Of a stretch of 32,973 nt of DNA, positions 24,679 through 32,000 are shown piece by piece. The stretch's first letter is position 1; the number at the start of each line of letters is the position of its first letter. Under the pieces are notes generated by a model. That model was not told where the DNA came from and ran no database searches. It worked only from the letters and a program-made list of their open reading frames with translations. The translations under genes were made by a program, and so were the position numbers. The DNA comes from an uncultured Roseiarcus sp. (GTDB lineage: Bacteria > Pseudomonadota > Alphaproteobacteria > Rhizobiales > Beijerinckiaceae): NCBI GenBank assembly GCA_945957375.1, contig CAMFKX010000021.1, forward strand, positions 1 through 32,973, given 5' to 3'.

Positions 24679-27600
24679 ATGGCGGGCGGAGTAGCGATCA
24701 CCTGGGCGAACCCCGGAACGAACGGCGACTGGAACACGGCGGCGGCGTGGAGCGGCGACGCCGTGCCTACCACCGCCGACGACGCCACGCTCGGAGCGTC
24801 GTCGAGCGGGTATGGCGGGTATGCGGTGGACCTCGGCTCGCCGGGATCGTCGGCGGCGGGCGCCGCCAACTCGCTGGAAATCGACGGCGCAAGAAACAAC
24901 GACACGGTGCTCGGCCTTCTCAATGGTTCCTTGTCCATTGCGACAAGCATGAACTTCAATTCCTACAGCGCGATCGTCGGATACGCTGGCGTCAACCAGA
25001 TCAGCTTCGAGACTTTGACCGGAGGCGGAAACATCGGCGTCGCGCCCGGCGCCATACTCACCCTGGCGACGCATGACGTGTCGGGATCCATCACCCTGAG
25101 CGCGGGTGGCGGCATGGATATTACGAACGGCGCAAGCTTGACCGTCACAGGCGGCGGGTCGTTGACCATGTCGCAATCGGCTCTCGCCTTTGATGGCGCG
25201 AACGCGAGCTTCGCCGACACCGACACCGCGCAGACCAACGTCAATATCGGCGTCATCCAGTCTTTCGGCGCCTATGGCGCCAATTCCTTCAGCGTGAAGG
25301 CGCTGGGCGCGGGCGATACGGTCACTTACGGATCCAACACCATCACGATCCACAACGGCGACACGGTCGGGCAAACCTTCACTTTCGCCGGCGGCCTCGC
25401 CGCCAACGCGATCGGCTTCCAGGACGTCGGCGGCGTCGACACGTTCACGGCGCCGGTCACATGGGCGAACCCGGGAACGAGCGGCGACTGGAACGTCGCG
25501 GCCTCGTGGCGCGGCGGCGCCGTGCCCACCGCCGGCTTCGACGTCAAGCTCGGCGCTTCGACGACCGGCGGCTATACGGTGAACCTCGGCTCGTCGGGAT
25601 CGTCGGCGCCGGGCGCCGCCAACACCCTGGAAATCGACGGCGCAACAAACAATTATACGATCCTCGGCCTTTCCAATGATTCCTTGTCCGTCGGAACAAG
25701 CATAACCCTGGATTCTTACAGCGTTATCCTCGGTTACGCCGGCGTCAACCAGATCAGCTTCGAGACGTTGACCGGCAGCGGAAACGTCGGCGTCGCGTCC
25801 GGCGCCAAGCTCACTCTTACGACGCATGACGCGTCGGGATCCATCACCCTGAGCGCCGGTCGCGGCGTGGATATTACGACGGGCGCAAGCTTGACCGTCA
25901 CAGGCGGCGGGACGTTGTCCATGTCGCAAGCGGCTCTCTCCTTTGATGGCGCGAACGCGAGTTTCGTCGACACCGACACCGCGCAGACCAACGTCGATAT
26001 CGGCGTCCTCCAGTATTTCGGCTTCTATGGCGCCAGTTCCTTCAGCGTGAAGGCGCTGGGCGCAGGCGATACGGTCACTTACGGATCCGACAGCCGCGGC
26101 TTCGCCATCACGATCCACAACGGCGCTGCGGTCGGGCAAACGTTCACCTTCGCCGGCGGCGTCGCCGCCAACGGGATCGGGTTCCAGGACGTCGGCGGCG
26201 TTGACACGTTTACGGCGCCAGTCACCTGGGCGAATCCAGGAACCAACGGCGACTGGAACGTCGCGGCCTCGTGGAGCCGCGGCACCGCGCCCTCCGCCGG
26301 CGATAACGTCAAGCTCGGCGCTTCGACGAGCGGCAACTATGCGGTGGGCCTCGGCTCGCCGGGATCGCCGGCGGCGGGCGCCGCGAAAACCCTGGAAATC
26401 GACGGCGCGACAAACCACGACACGGCGCTCAACCTTTCAAACGATTCCTTGTCCGTCGGGACAAACATAACCTTGGATTCCTACAGCGCGATCGTCGGTA
26501 GCGCTGGCGTCAACCAGATCAGCTTCGAGACGTTGACCGGCGGCGGAAATGTCGTCGTCCAAACCGACGCCAAGCTCACTCTGACGACGCATGACGTATC
26601 GGGATCCATCGCCCTGAGCGCGAGCGGCGGCATGGTCATGAGCGCCGGCGCAAGCCTCGTCGTCACAGGCGGCGGAACGCTGGACATGTCGCAATCCGCT
26701 CTCACCTTTGAGGGCGCAAACGCGAGTTTCGCCGACACCGACACCGCGCAGACCAACGTCGATATCAGCGCCCTCCAGCATTTCGGCGCCTATGGCTCCA
26801 ATTCCTTCAGCGTGAAGGCGCTGGGCGCAGGCGATACGGTCACTTACGGATCGAACAGCCAAGGCTTCGACACCGTCACGATCCACCACGGAGTTTCGAT
26901 CGGCCAAACCTTCGCCTTCTCCGGCGGCGTCGCAGCCGCATCGATCGGATTCCAGGACGTCGGCGGCATCGACACGTTTACGGCGCCGATCACCTGGGCG
27001 AATCCGGGAACGAGTGGCGACTGGAACGTGGCGGCCTCGTGGCGCGGCAACGCAGTGCCTACCGCCGGCGACTACGCCGACCTCGTCGCTTCGACGACTG
27101 GCAACTATACGGTGAACCTCGGCTCGCCCGGATCGTCGGCGGCGGGCGCCGTCAAGGCCCTCGAAATCGACGGTGCAACAAACAACTTCACGATCCTCGG
27201 CTTCTCCAACGATTCCTTGTCCGTCGGGACAAGCATAACCCTGGCTTCCTACAGCGCGATCGTCGGTTACGCAGGCGTCAACCAGATCAGCTTCGAGACG
27301 TTGACCGGCGGCGGAAATGTCGCCGTCGAAACCGGCGCCACGCTCACCCTGGCGACGCACGACGCGGCCGGGTCCATCGCTTTGACGAACGCCGGTTTCG
27401 ACCTGTCAGCCGCCGCGACGCTGACGGTGACGGGCGGCGCGACGTTGCACGTATCGGACCTTCTTTTTGAAGGCGCGAACGCGAGCTTCGTCGACATCGA
27501 CACTGCGCAGGGGAACGTCCAGATCGGTACAATCCTCGGTTTCGGCGGCTTCGGCGGCAATTCCCTTGCCGTCAAGGCTCTGAACGTCGGCGACACTCTC

Positions 27601-28311
27601 AGCTACGGCGCGAATTCCGTCACGATCCACAACGGCGCCGCAGCCGGGCAAACCTTCGCCTTCGGCGCCGGGACCAACATCAACGCGATCAACCTCCAGG
27701 ACGTCGGCGGCGTCGACATTCTCACCATCTGCTTCATGGCCGGGACGCAGGTGCGCACGCCCGAGGGTGAGGTCGCGATCGAGACCCTGCGCCGCGGCAA
27801 CCTCGTGCTGACTGCGGAGGGCGCGGCGAAGCCCGTGACCTGGCTCGGCCGACAGACGGTGTCGACGGTGTTCGCCGATCCCCTGCGCATCCTGCCGATC
27901 CGCATCCGGGCCGGAGCGCTCGCCGACAATGTTCCCGCCCGCGATCTGCTGGTCTCGCCTGATCACGCGTTGCGGGTCGAAGACATCCTCGTCCAGGCCG
28001 GCGCGCTGGTGAACGGAACCTCGATCACCCGCGAAACCGACGTGCCGCAGGTGTTCGTCTACTACCATGTCGAACTCGACGACCATTCGCTGATCCTCGC
28101 CGAGAACGTCCCGGCCGAGACCTTCGTCGACAACGTCGATCGGATGAATTTCGACAATTGGGCCGAGCACGAAGCGCTCTATCCCGCGGGCAAGCCGATC
28201 GTGGAGATGGCCTACCCCCGCGCCAAGGCGTTCCGTCAGGTCCCTCGTCGCATCCGCGAGGACATTGCGGCCCGCGGCGCCGGCCTCGGCTCCGCGGCGA
28301 TCGCCGCCTGA
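24679..28311 (+). CDS. Large repeat protein with C-terminal Hint (autoprocessing) domain
   Basis: A 1210-residue protein. It starts MAGGVAITWANPG, with no classical signal peptide, at an ATG five bases after AGGAGG. Residues 7-1017 are four tandem copies of a unit of about 255 residues, each opening 'WANPGT-GDWN-AA-W' and closing 'GFQDVGGVDTFTAP', rich in Gly, Ser, Thr and Asn and likely beta-helical. The fourth closes 'LQDVGGVDILTI' and runs straight into a Hint domain: Cys1018 in CFMAGTQVRTPEGEVAIETL, the SPDHAL histidine block, and ILAENVPAETFVDN. Hint_2 domains act in self-cleavage of intein or hedgehog type. A conserved alphaproteobacterial tail follows (MNFDNWAEHEALYP). Such proteins are thought to be surface-exposed or secreted; no dedicated secretion genes are nearby. 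A short palindrome (CCCAGC-TT-GCTGGG, 28330-28343) follows the stop. Confidence 0.88.
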   Translation: MAGGVAITWANPGTNGDWNTAAAWSGDAVPTTADDATLGASSSGYGGYAVDLGSPGSSAAGAANSLEIDGARNNDTVLGLLNGSLSIATSMNFNSYSAIVGYAGVNQISFETLTGGGNIGVAPGAILTLATHDVSGSITLSAGGGMDITNGASLTVTGGGSLTMSQSALAFDGANASFADTDTAQTNVNIGVIQSFGAYGANSFSVKALGAGDTVTYGSNTITIHNGDTVGQTFTFAGGLAANAIGFQDVGGVDTFTAPVTWANPGTSGDWNVAASWRGGAVPTAGFDVKLGASTTGGYTVNLGSSGSSAPGAANTLEIDGATNNYTILGLSNDSLSVGTSITLDSYSVILGYAGVNQISFETLTGSGNVGVASGAKLTLTTHDASGSITLSAGRGVDITTGASLTVTGGGTLSMSQAALSFDGANASFVDTDTAQTNVDIGVLQYFGFYGASSFSVKALGAGDTVTYGSDSRGFAITIHNGAAVGQTFTFAGGVAANGIGFQDVGGVDTFTAPVTWANPGTNGDWNVAASWSRGTAPSAGDNVKLGASTSGNYAVGLGSPGSPAAGAAKTLEIDGATNHDTALNLSNDSLSVGTNITLDSYSAIVGSAGVNQISFETLTGGGNVVVQTDAKLTLTTHDVSGSIALSASGGMVMSAGASLVVTGGGTLDMSQSALTFEGANASFADTDTAQTNVDISALQHFGAYGSNSFSVKALGAGDTVTYGSNSQGFDTVTIHHGVSIGQTFAFSGGVAAASIGFQDVGGIDTFTAPITWANPGTSGDWNVAASWRGNAVPTAGDYADLVASTTGNYTVNLGSPGSSAAGAVKALEIDGATNNFTILGFSNDSLSVGTSITLASYSAIVGYAGVNQISFETLTGGGNVAVETGATLTLATHDAAGSIALTNAGFDLSAAATLTVTGGATLHVSDLLFEGANASFVDIDTAQGNVQIGTILGFGGFGGNSLAVKALNVGDTLSYGANSVTIHNGAAAGQTFAFGAGTNINAINLQDVGGVDILTICFMAGTQVRTPEGEVAIETLRRGNLVLTAEGAAKPVTWLGRQTVSTVFADPLRILPIRIRAGALADNVPARDLLVSPDHALRVEDILVQAGALVNGTSITRETDVPQVFVYYHVELDDHSLILAENVPAETFVDNVDRMNFDNWAEHEALYPAGKPIVEMAYPRAKAFRQVPRRIREDIAARGAGLGSAAIAA
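24697..27729 (+). repeat. Four tandem in-gene repeats of about 255 codons
   Basis: Unit boundaries, read from the recurring ATC/GTC-ACC/ACA-TGG-GCG start: 24697-25455 (253 codons), 25456-26220 (255), 26221-26988 (256) and 26989-27729 (about 247). Long runs are the same at DNA level in every copy, for example GGCGTCAACCAGATCAGCTT and, in the first three, GTGAAGGCGCTGGGCGC. The fourth copy is most diverged in its last third. Confidence 0.93.
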
Positions 28312-28444
28312 CCTCCGCGCGTCCCCTTCCCCAGCTTGCTGGGTGGCCGCGAAGCGGTTGGACGGGGTGCGGAACGCAGGGCGCAAGCGGCGAAAAGGAA
28401 ACGGCGACGGTTATGCCGTCCGTCTGGCGCGGTAGCCGCGGGCC

Positions 28445-29317
28445 TCACCCCATGCGGCGCTCCGCTCCGCCTTCGCCGGCCTGCGCCGGGGAACTAGCCG
28501 CCGTCGCGGTCTGACGCTCCTTGAGCCGCCGCGCCGCATCGGGGTCGTGCGCGGGCAGATAGATCGTCGGGCGCGAGGCCGCGAAGGCGCGGATCGCGGC
28601 GAGCGTCGCCGCCGCCGCGCCTTCGTCCGGCGCCACCCCGTCCACGATCCCGGCGAGCATCGCCGCCTCGTCGTAGGACGCGTCGCCGGCGAGGAACAGC
28701 GCGGCGTCGCCGTCGTCGACGATCACGCTCAGATGGTCGGCGGTGTGGCCGGGCGTCGCGACGGCGACGATCGTCCCGTCCGCGGTCAGCCGACGCGATC
28801 GGGCGAACGGCCCGTACGGACGGCCCTCGAGCGCGAGCGGCTTTGGATCAAAACCCTTCGGCCAGCGCTCGGGGAGATAGCCGCGAAGCCGGCCCGCCAG
28901 TCCGGAAGCCGTCCGCAACTCGCCCGGGGCGGCGAGCACCTCGCTGTCGGGGAAACCCGACAAGCCGCCGTCGTGGTCGATGTGCATGTGGGTCAGCACG
29001 ACCCGCCGGACGTCCTTCCGCCCAATTCCGAGCGCCGCGAGTTGCGGCGCGGCCTCCTGCTCGGGCTCAACCGCGAACCGGACGGCGAAGCGGAAATAGG
29101 GATGCCAGCGCGGCAGTCGCATCAGGCCGGCGGACGCGCCCGAGTCGACGAGGATGACCCCTTCCCGATGCTCGACCGCATAGGCGTAGGTGGGAAGCCA
29201 GTCCGACCATTCCGCATCCAGCAGCGGCGCGAGGCGCCGGGCGAACCCATGGCCGCGGCCGACGAGCTGGCTTCGCTTGACCTGCACCCGGCCGGTCTCG
29301 ATGGCGTGAACGCGCAT
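28445..29317 (-). CDS. Metallo-beta-lactamase fold hydrolase (lactonase-like)
   Basis: A 290-residue enzyme with the dinuclear metal motif HMHIDHDGG (His110, His112, Asp114, His115), the third-strand His191 (TPGHTADHLSV), Asp212 (FLAGDASYDE) and His257 (YLPAHDPDAA). Architecture is close to N-acyl homoserine lactonases and related hydrolases, but substrate cannot be read. The last 15 or so residues (SSPAQAGEGGAERRMG) appear encoded by a palindromic intergenic repeat that has become part of the gene. Start at ATG 29317, four bases after the stop of the DUF4260 gene, so the two are one operon, divergent from the LysR gene. Confidence 0.9.
   Translation of the reverse strand: MRVHAIETGRVQVKRSQLVGRGHGFARRLAPLLDAEWSDWLPTYAYAVEHREGVILVDSGASAGLMRLPRWHPYFRFAVRFAVEPEQEAAPQLAALGIGRKDVRRVVLTHMHIDHDGGLSGFPDSEVLAAPGELRTASGLAGRLRGYLPERWPKGFDPKPLALEGRPYGPFARSRRLTADGTIVAVATPGHTADHLSVIVDDGDAALFLAGDASYDEAAMLAGIVDGVAPDEGAAAATLAAIRAFAASRPTIYLPAHDPDAARRLKERQTATAASSPAQAGEGGAERRMG
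28446..28496. repeat. REP-like element forming the 3' end of the hydrolase gene
   Basis: On the plus strand it begins CCTCACCCCATGCGGCGCTC and continues through GCCTTCGCCGGCCTGCGCCGGGG, with CCGGC/GCCGG stem halves. It is of the same general type as the CCCTCACCCT element at 13685-13731. The hydrolase reading frame runs through it and stops within the GGTGAGG end. Confidence 0.5.
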
Positions 29318-29321
29318 GGCG

Positions 29322-29744
29322 TCACCGGCCGTTGCGGCCGACGCGGCCGAGATGGGTGTCGCCGAACGCGGTCGGATATTTCAGCCCATAGCCGAGCGCG
29401 CGATCGAAGCCGATATGCGCCGCCCAGACGAGCGCGATCGAGACCGCCGTCTCGCTGGCCAGACCGAGCCCGCAAGCCGCGAGCAGGGCCGGCCCGACAT
29501 AGATGTGGAGCGCGTTGTAGACGGCGGCGCCCACTTTCGGCCCGGCGAGATAGCCCAGCATCGCGAGATCGGGAACGAGGAACAGGAGCGCGAACAGGCG
29601 CCACGAAGACCCTTCGTGGGCGTAGAGCGCGACCGCGCCGGCGGCCGCGGCCAGCCCCTCGAGCCTCAGGAGTCCGCGTACGGCGCCGCCGGCGACCCCG
29701 GCGGGCTCGGAACGGGGAAGGTCGATGGTCATTGCGTGGGTCAT
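29322..29744 (-). CDS. DUF4260 membrane protein
   Basis: A 140-residue protein with about four hydrophobic helices (LEGLAAAAGAVALYAHE, LFALLFLVPDLAMLGYLAG, VGPALLAACGLGLA, SIALVWAAHIGFDRALGYGL). The C-terminal 'HIGFDRALGYGLKYPTAFGD' plus 'THLGRVGR' is diagnostic of DUF4260, a family of small membrane proteins of unknown role. Start at ATG 29744, 12 bases upstream of an alternative ATG. It precedes the metallo-hydrolase gene by four bases and is divergent from the LysR gene across 109 bases, so LysR probably controls it. Confidence 0.9.
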   Translation of the reverse strand: MTHAMTIDLPRSEPAGVAGGAVRGLLRLEGLAAAAGAVALYAHEGSSWRLFALLFLVPDLAMLGYLAGPKVGAAVYNALHIYVGPALLAACGLGLASETAVSIALVWAAHIGFDRALGYGLKYPTAFGDTHLGRVGRNGR

Positions 29745-29824
29745 GGGCGCCGCCTTGTCGAAGCCCCGCGGAAGCGTCGGGGCCTCACGAAGCTAGGCCG
29801 CGCGCGAGATCAAGAAAATTGCAT

Positions 29825-29853
29825 ATTTCCGTCATCCGGCTATTCATTTCCGT
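29825..29853 (+). promoter_or_regulatory. Direct repeats in the LysR/DUF4260 divergent promoter
   Basis: ATTTCCGT occurs at 29825-29832 and again at 29846-29853, 21 bases apart start to start, i.e. two helical turns. TTGCAT (29819-29824) and TATTCA (29841-29846), spaced by 16 bases, could be a weak promoter for lysR that would place the transcript start at or next to the ATG. The repeats are candidate regulator half-sites. Confidence 0.4.
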
Positions 29854-30777
29854 ATGGCTGATCTCGATCCGTCCTGGGATGCGCTGCGCACCTTCTTCGC
29901 CGTGATGCGCGACGGCTCGCTGTCGGGCGCCGCGCGCCGGCTGAAGCTCGCCCAGCCGACCGTCGGCCGCCACATCGACTCGCTCGAAGCCGCGCTCGGG
30001 GTCTCGCTGTTCATCCGCTCGCCGCGCGGCCTCGTCGCGACGGCCGCCGCGCAGGCCCTCGTTCCCTACGGAGACGCGATGTCGGCCGCGGCGGCCGCGC
30101 TCCTGCGCTCGGCGGCGTCCGAGGGCGACGAGGAGCGCGGCGTCGTGCGGGTCACCGCCAGCGAGGTGATGGGAGCCGAGGTGCTGCCGCCGATCTTCGC
30201 CGCCTTCCGCGCCGAGCATCCGGGCGTCGCCCTCGAGCTCGCCGTCACCAATCGCAACGAGGACCTCGCGCGCGGCGAAGCCGACATCGCGGTCCGCATG
30301 GTCCGGCCGACGCAGAGCGGCCTCGTCGCGAAGCGGATCGGCGTGACGCGCATCGGCCTCTACGCCCATCGCGACTATTGCCGACGTTTCGGCGAGCCGC
30401 GCTCGCTCGACGAATTGCGCGCCCATCGCCTGATCGGCTTCGACCGCGACGATCGGGCGTTTCGCGCGGCCGGCGGCGTCGCCGCCGCCCTCACCCGCGA
30501 GGATTGCGCCTTTCGCTGCGACAACGATCTGGTGCAGCTCGCGGCGCTACGCGCAGGCGTCGGCGTCGGCGGCTGTCAGGAAGGCGTCGCGCGACGATCG
30601 AAGGACCTCGTCCCGATCGTTCCGGACGCGCAGCTTCGCGCTGGAGATCTGGCTCGCGATGCACCGCGACCGCAAGCCGAACCGGCGGGTCCGGCTGCTC
30701 TACGACAAGCTGGCGGAAGGGCTCGCGGACTATGTCCGCAGCGCGAGGCGGCGCGAACGGTCAGCGCCGTGACATGA
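29854..30777 (+). CDS. LysR-family regulator with a C-terminal frameshift
   Basis: The frame encodes 307 residues. Residues 1-65 are the LysR winged helix-turn-helix (DALRTFFAVMRDGSLSGAAR, AQPTVGRHIDSLEAALG). The effector domain follows to about residue 258 (ENTPG is absent; seen are VRVTASEVMGAEVLPPIF, DIAVRMVRPTQSGLVAKRIG, ALRAGVGVGGCQEGVARR). After IVPDA the frame reads unlike any LysR protein, whereas the +1 frame from about 30635 reads FALEIWLAMHRDRKPNRRVR then LLYDKLAEGLADYV and stops at 30772. So one extra base lies near 30620-30635. The true product would be about 306 residues. Either a real mutation or a sequencing error. No ribosome site precedes the ATG. Confidence 0.85.
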   Translation: MADLDPSWDALRTFFAVMRDGSLSGAARRLKLAQPTVGRHIDSLEAALGVSLFIRSPRGLVATAAAQALVPYGDAMSAAAAALLRSAASEGDEERGVVRVTASEVMGAEVLPPIFAAFRAEHPGVALELAVTNRNEDLARGEADIAVRMVRPTQSGLVAKRIGVTRIGLYAHRDYCRRFGEPRSLDELRAHRLIGFDRDDRAFRAAGGVAAALTREDCAFRCDNDLVQLAALRAGVGVGGCQEGVARRSKDLVPIVPDAQLRAGDLARDAPRPQAEPAGPAALRQAGGRARGLCPQREAARTVSAVT

Positions 30778-30806
30778 GGATGGCCGCGCGCATGCCCGAC
30801 CGGCGG

Positions 30807-30830
30807 AACGCCGCGGCGGCGGCGTTTTTT
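30807..30830 (+). terminator. Rho-independent terminator after lysR
   Basis: A perfect eight-pair stem AACGCCGC / GCGGCGTT with a four-base loop (GGCG), running into six consecutive T. It lies 30 bases after the LysR stop. Confidence 0.85.
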
Positions 30831-30963
30831 GGATCGCCTTTCGCGGCTGGACGAGACGACGGTCCCGCCCCGCGAAACGCGCGACGCGCCTGCGGCCCCT
30901 GGAAGGCCGGGAGCCGCGGCATCGCCAGTCGCGTTCAAGAACGTGTGATTGGCTGCTTCGCGC

Positions 30964-31245
30964 TCAAGCGAGCTGGGCCCGCCGGCGGTAGGCGAAGAAC
31001 AGCCCGCCGCCGATCGCCAGCACGCTCAGCGGTCCCGCGCCGAGATTCGGCAGGGGAGCCTCGGACGACGCGGTTCCGGAGTCGATGCTTCCGGTGTTGT
31101 CGTTGCCGCAGCTCGGGTTGGCGTTGCCCGGGTTCTGAAAATCGTTGCCGTTGCCGCAGTCGGTGCCGGCGTGGGCGACCGAAACGTTCGCCAGGAAGCC
31201 GCTCATCATCACCGCCATCGCAAGGCCGAGAGTCTTGTTGATCAT
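30964..31245 (-). CDS. Small secreted protein with a sorting-signal-like C-terminus
   Basis: A 93-residue protein. The signal peptide is MINKTLGLAMAVMMSGFLA then NVSVAHA/GTDC. The short mature part is Asn/Gly/Ser-rich with two cysteines (DCGNGNDFQNPGNANPSCGN). The end has three parts: a proline motif (EAPLPNLGAG), a hydrophobic helix (PLSVLAIGGGLFFAY) and a basic end (RRRAQLA). This is the layout of PEP-CTERM and related exosortase-type sorting tails, although the exact PEP motif is not present. Start at ATG 31245, with AGGA close by; the frame is open upstream to 31521 but without supporting sequence. Confidence 0.75.
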   Translation of the reverse strand: MINKTLGLAMAVMMSGFLANVSVAHAGTDCGNGNDFQNPGNANPSCGNDNTGSIDSGTASSEAPLPNLGAGPLSVLAIGGGLFFAYRRRAQLA

Positions 31246-31612
31246 TGTCCTGTCCCCGTCTCCAAAATGCCGATCAAACCGTCGGTTCGTAGGGAACACG
31301 TCTCGTGCCAGCGTCGCGCAATCCCCGGTGGTCGGCGTCAAATCATTGAAATCGCGAGGTACGTCGTCGAATTCCACGGTTCCGGCCTTCGCCCTGCGAA
31401 AGCCCCGGATTGCAAGGCGTTTGCAAATTGCTTCGCAATTCGGGACTGCGCTTTCCACGGCGGGAAGACGGCGGGCCGCCTCTGAGGACCGCAGGCGACG
31501 GCCGCCTCCCGAACATCGCACCGACGGCGCCGGCTCGGACGGACCGTCGGGCCAGGAACCTTTTTCGGTTCTACGTGTTCACTTGCCTCTCACTCACGCA
31601 AGGAGAGCGAAA
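31246..31612. other. Divergent intergenic region with small palindromes
   Basis: A 367-base gap between two divergent small secreted-protein genes. It holds two TTGCAA sites 11 bases apart (31410-31415 and 31421-31426) and next to them a hairpin AATTGC-TTC-GCAATT (31426-31440). An AT-richer stretch with TTTTTCGGTTC is found at 31560-31570. No clear -35/-10 pair and no convincing gene; open frames through it on both strands have no good start. Confidence 0.4.
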
Positions 31613-31972
31613 GTGGACAAGACGATTTGCGGATTGGTCGGCGCGGCTTCTGCGCTGGCGCTTGGCGGCGGAGCGAAAGCCGCGGCGATCGCCGAGGCTC
31701 CGGTTCAGCCCGGGCCCGCTCAGTCTTACGCCGAACTCCTCGACCCGATTCCCGGCGCCGCGGAGATTTTGCGCGCCCAGCAGGAAAGCCCGGTTCGCCT
31801 GGCTCAGGCGGTTATCCCGATACCCGTTCCGGTGCCTGCCTACGGCGACCGCTATTATCACCACCACCACCATCACCACCATCGCTACCAGCAGCAAGGG
31901 TGGTATCGGTGGCGTTGGCATCCCCATCATCATCACCACCATCACCACCATCATTACTACGAAGGTTATTGA
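31613..31972 (+). CDS. Secreted histidine-rich protein
   Basis: A 119-residue protein starting at GTG 31613, six bases after AGGAGA. The N-terminus is a signal peptide (CGLVGAASALALGGGAKAAA). The middle is Ala/Pro/Gln-rich (QSYAELLDPIPGAAEILRAQ). The C-terminal third holds eight consecutive histidines (after DRYY), a WYRWRWHP aromatic/basic segment, then ten consecutive histidines and a YYEGY end. Runs of this kind bind nickel, zinc, copper or cobalt with low selectivity, so a periplasmic metal buffer is a reasonable guess. No metal transporter or metalloenzyme maturation gene is nearby. Function is not established. Confidence 0.75.
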   Translation: MDKTICGLVGAASALALGGGAKAAAIAEAPVQPGPAQSYAELLDPIPGAAEILRAQQESPVRLAQAVIPIPVPVPAYGDRYYHHHHHHHHRYQQQGWYRWRWHPHHHHHHHHHHYYEGY

Positions 31973-32000
31973 CCGGCGGCGGCGGGCCTGACCGGGACGG

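Noticed and set aside
24541-24679. Cotranscription of the Hint protein gene with the EmrAB-type pump as its exporter
   Set aside because: A terminator hairpin separates them, and DHA2 pumps export small molecules rather than large proteins.
24499-27360. Repetitive antisense frames opposite the Hint protein
   Set aside because: The apparent repeats in these frames only mirror the sense-strand repeats; no start signals or domains.
31855-31965. CAC/CAT microsatellite-like stretches
   Set aside because: They are in-frame histidine codons of a gene with a signal peptide and ribosome site; codons are mixed rather than a pure repeat.
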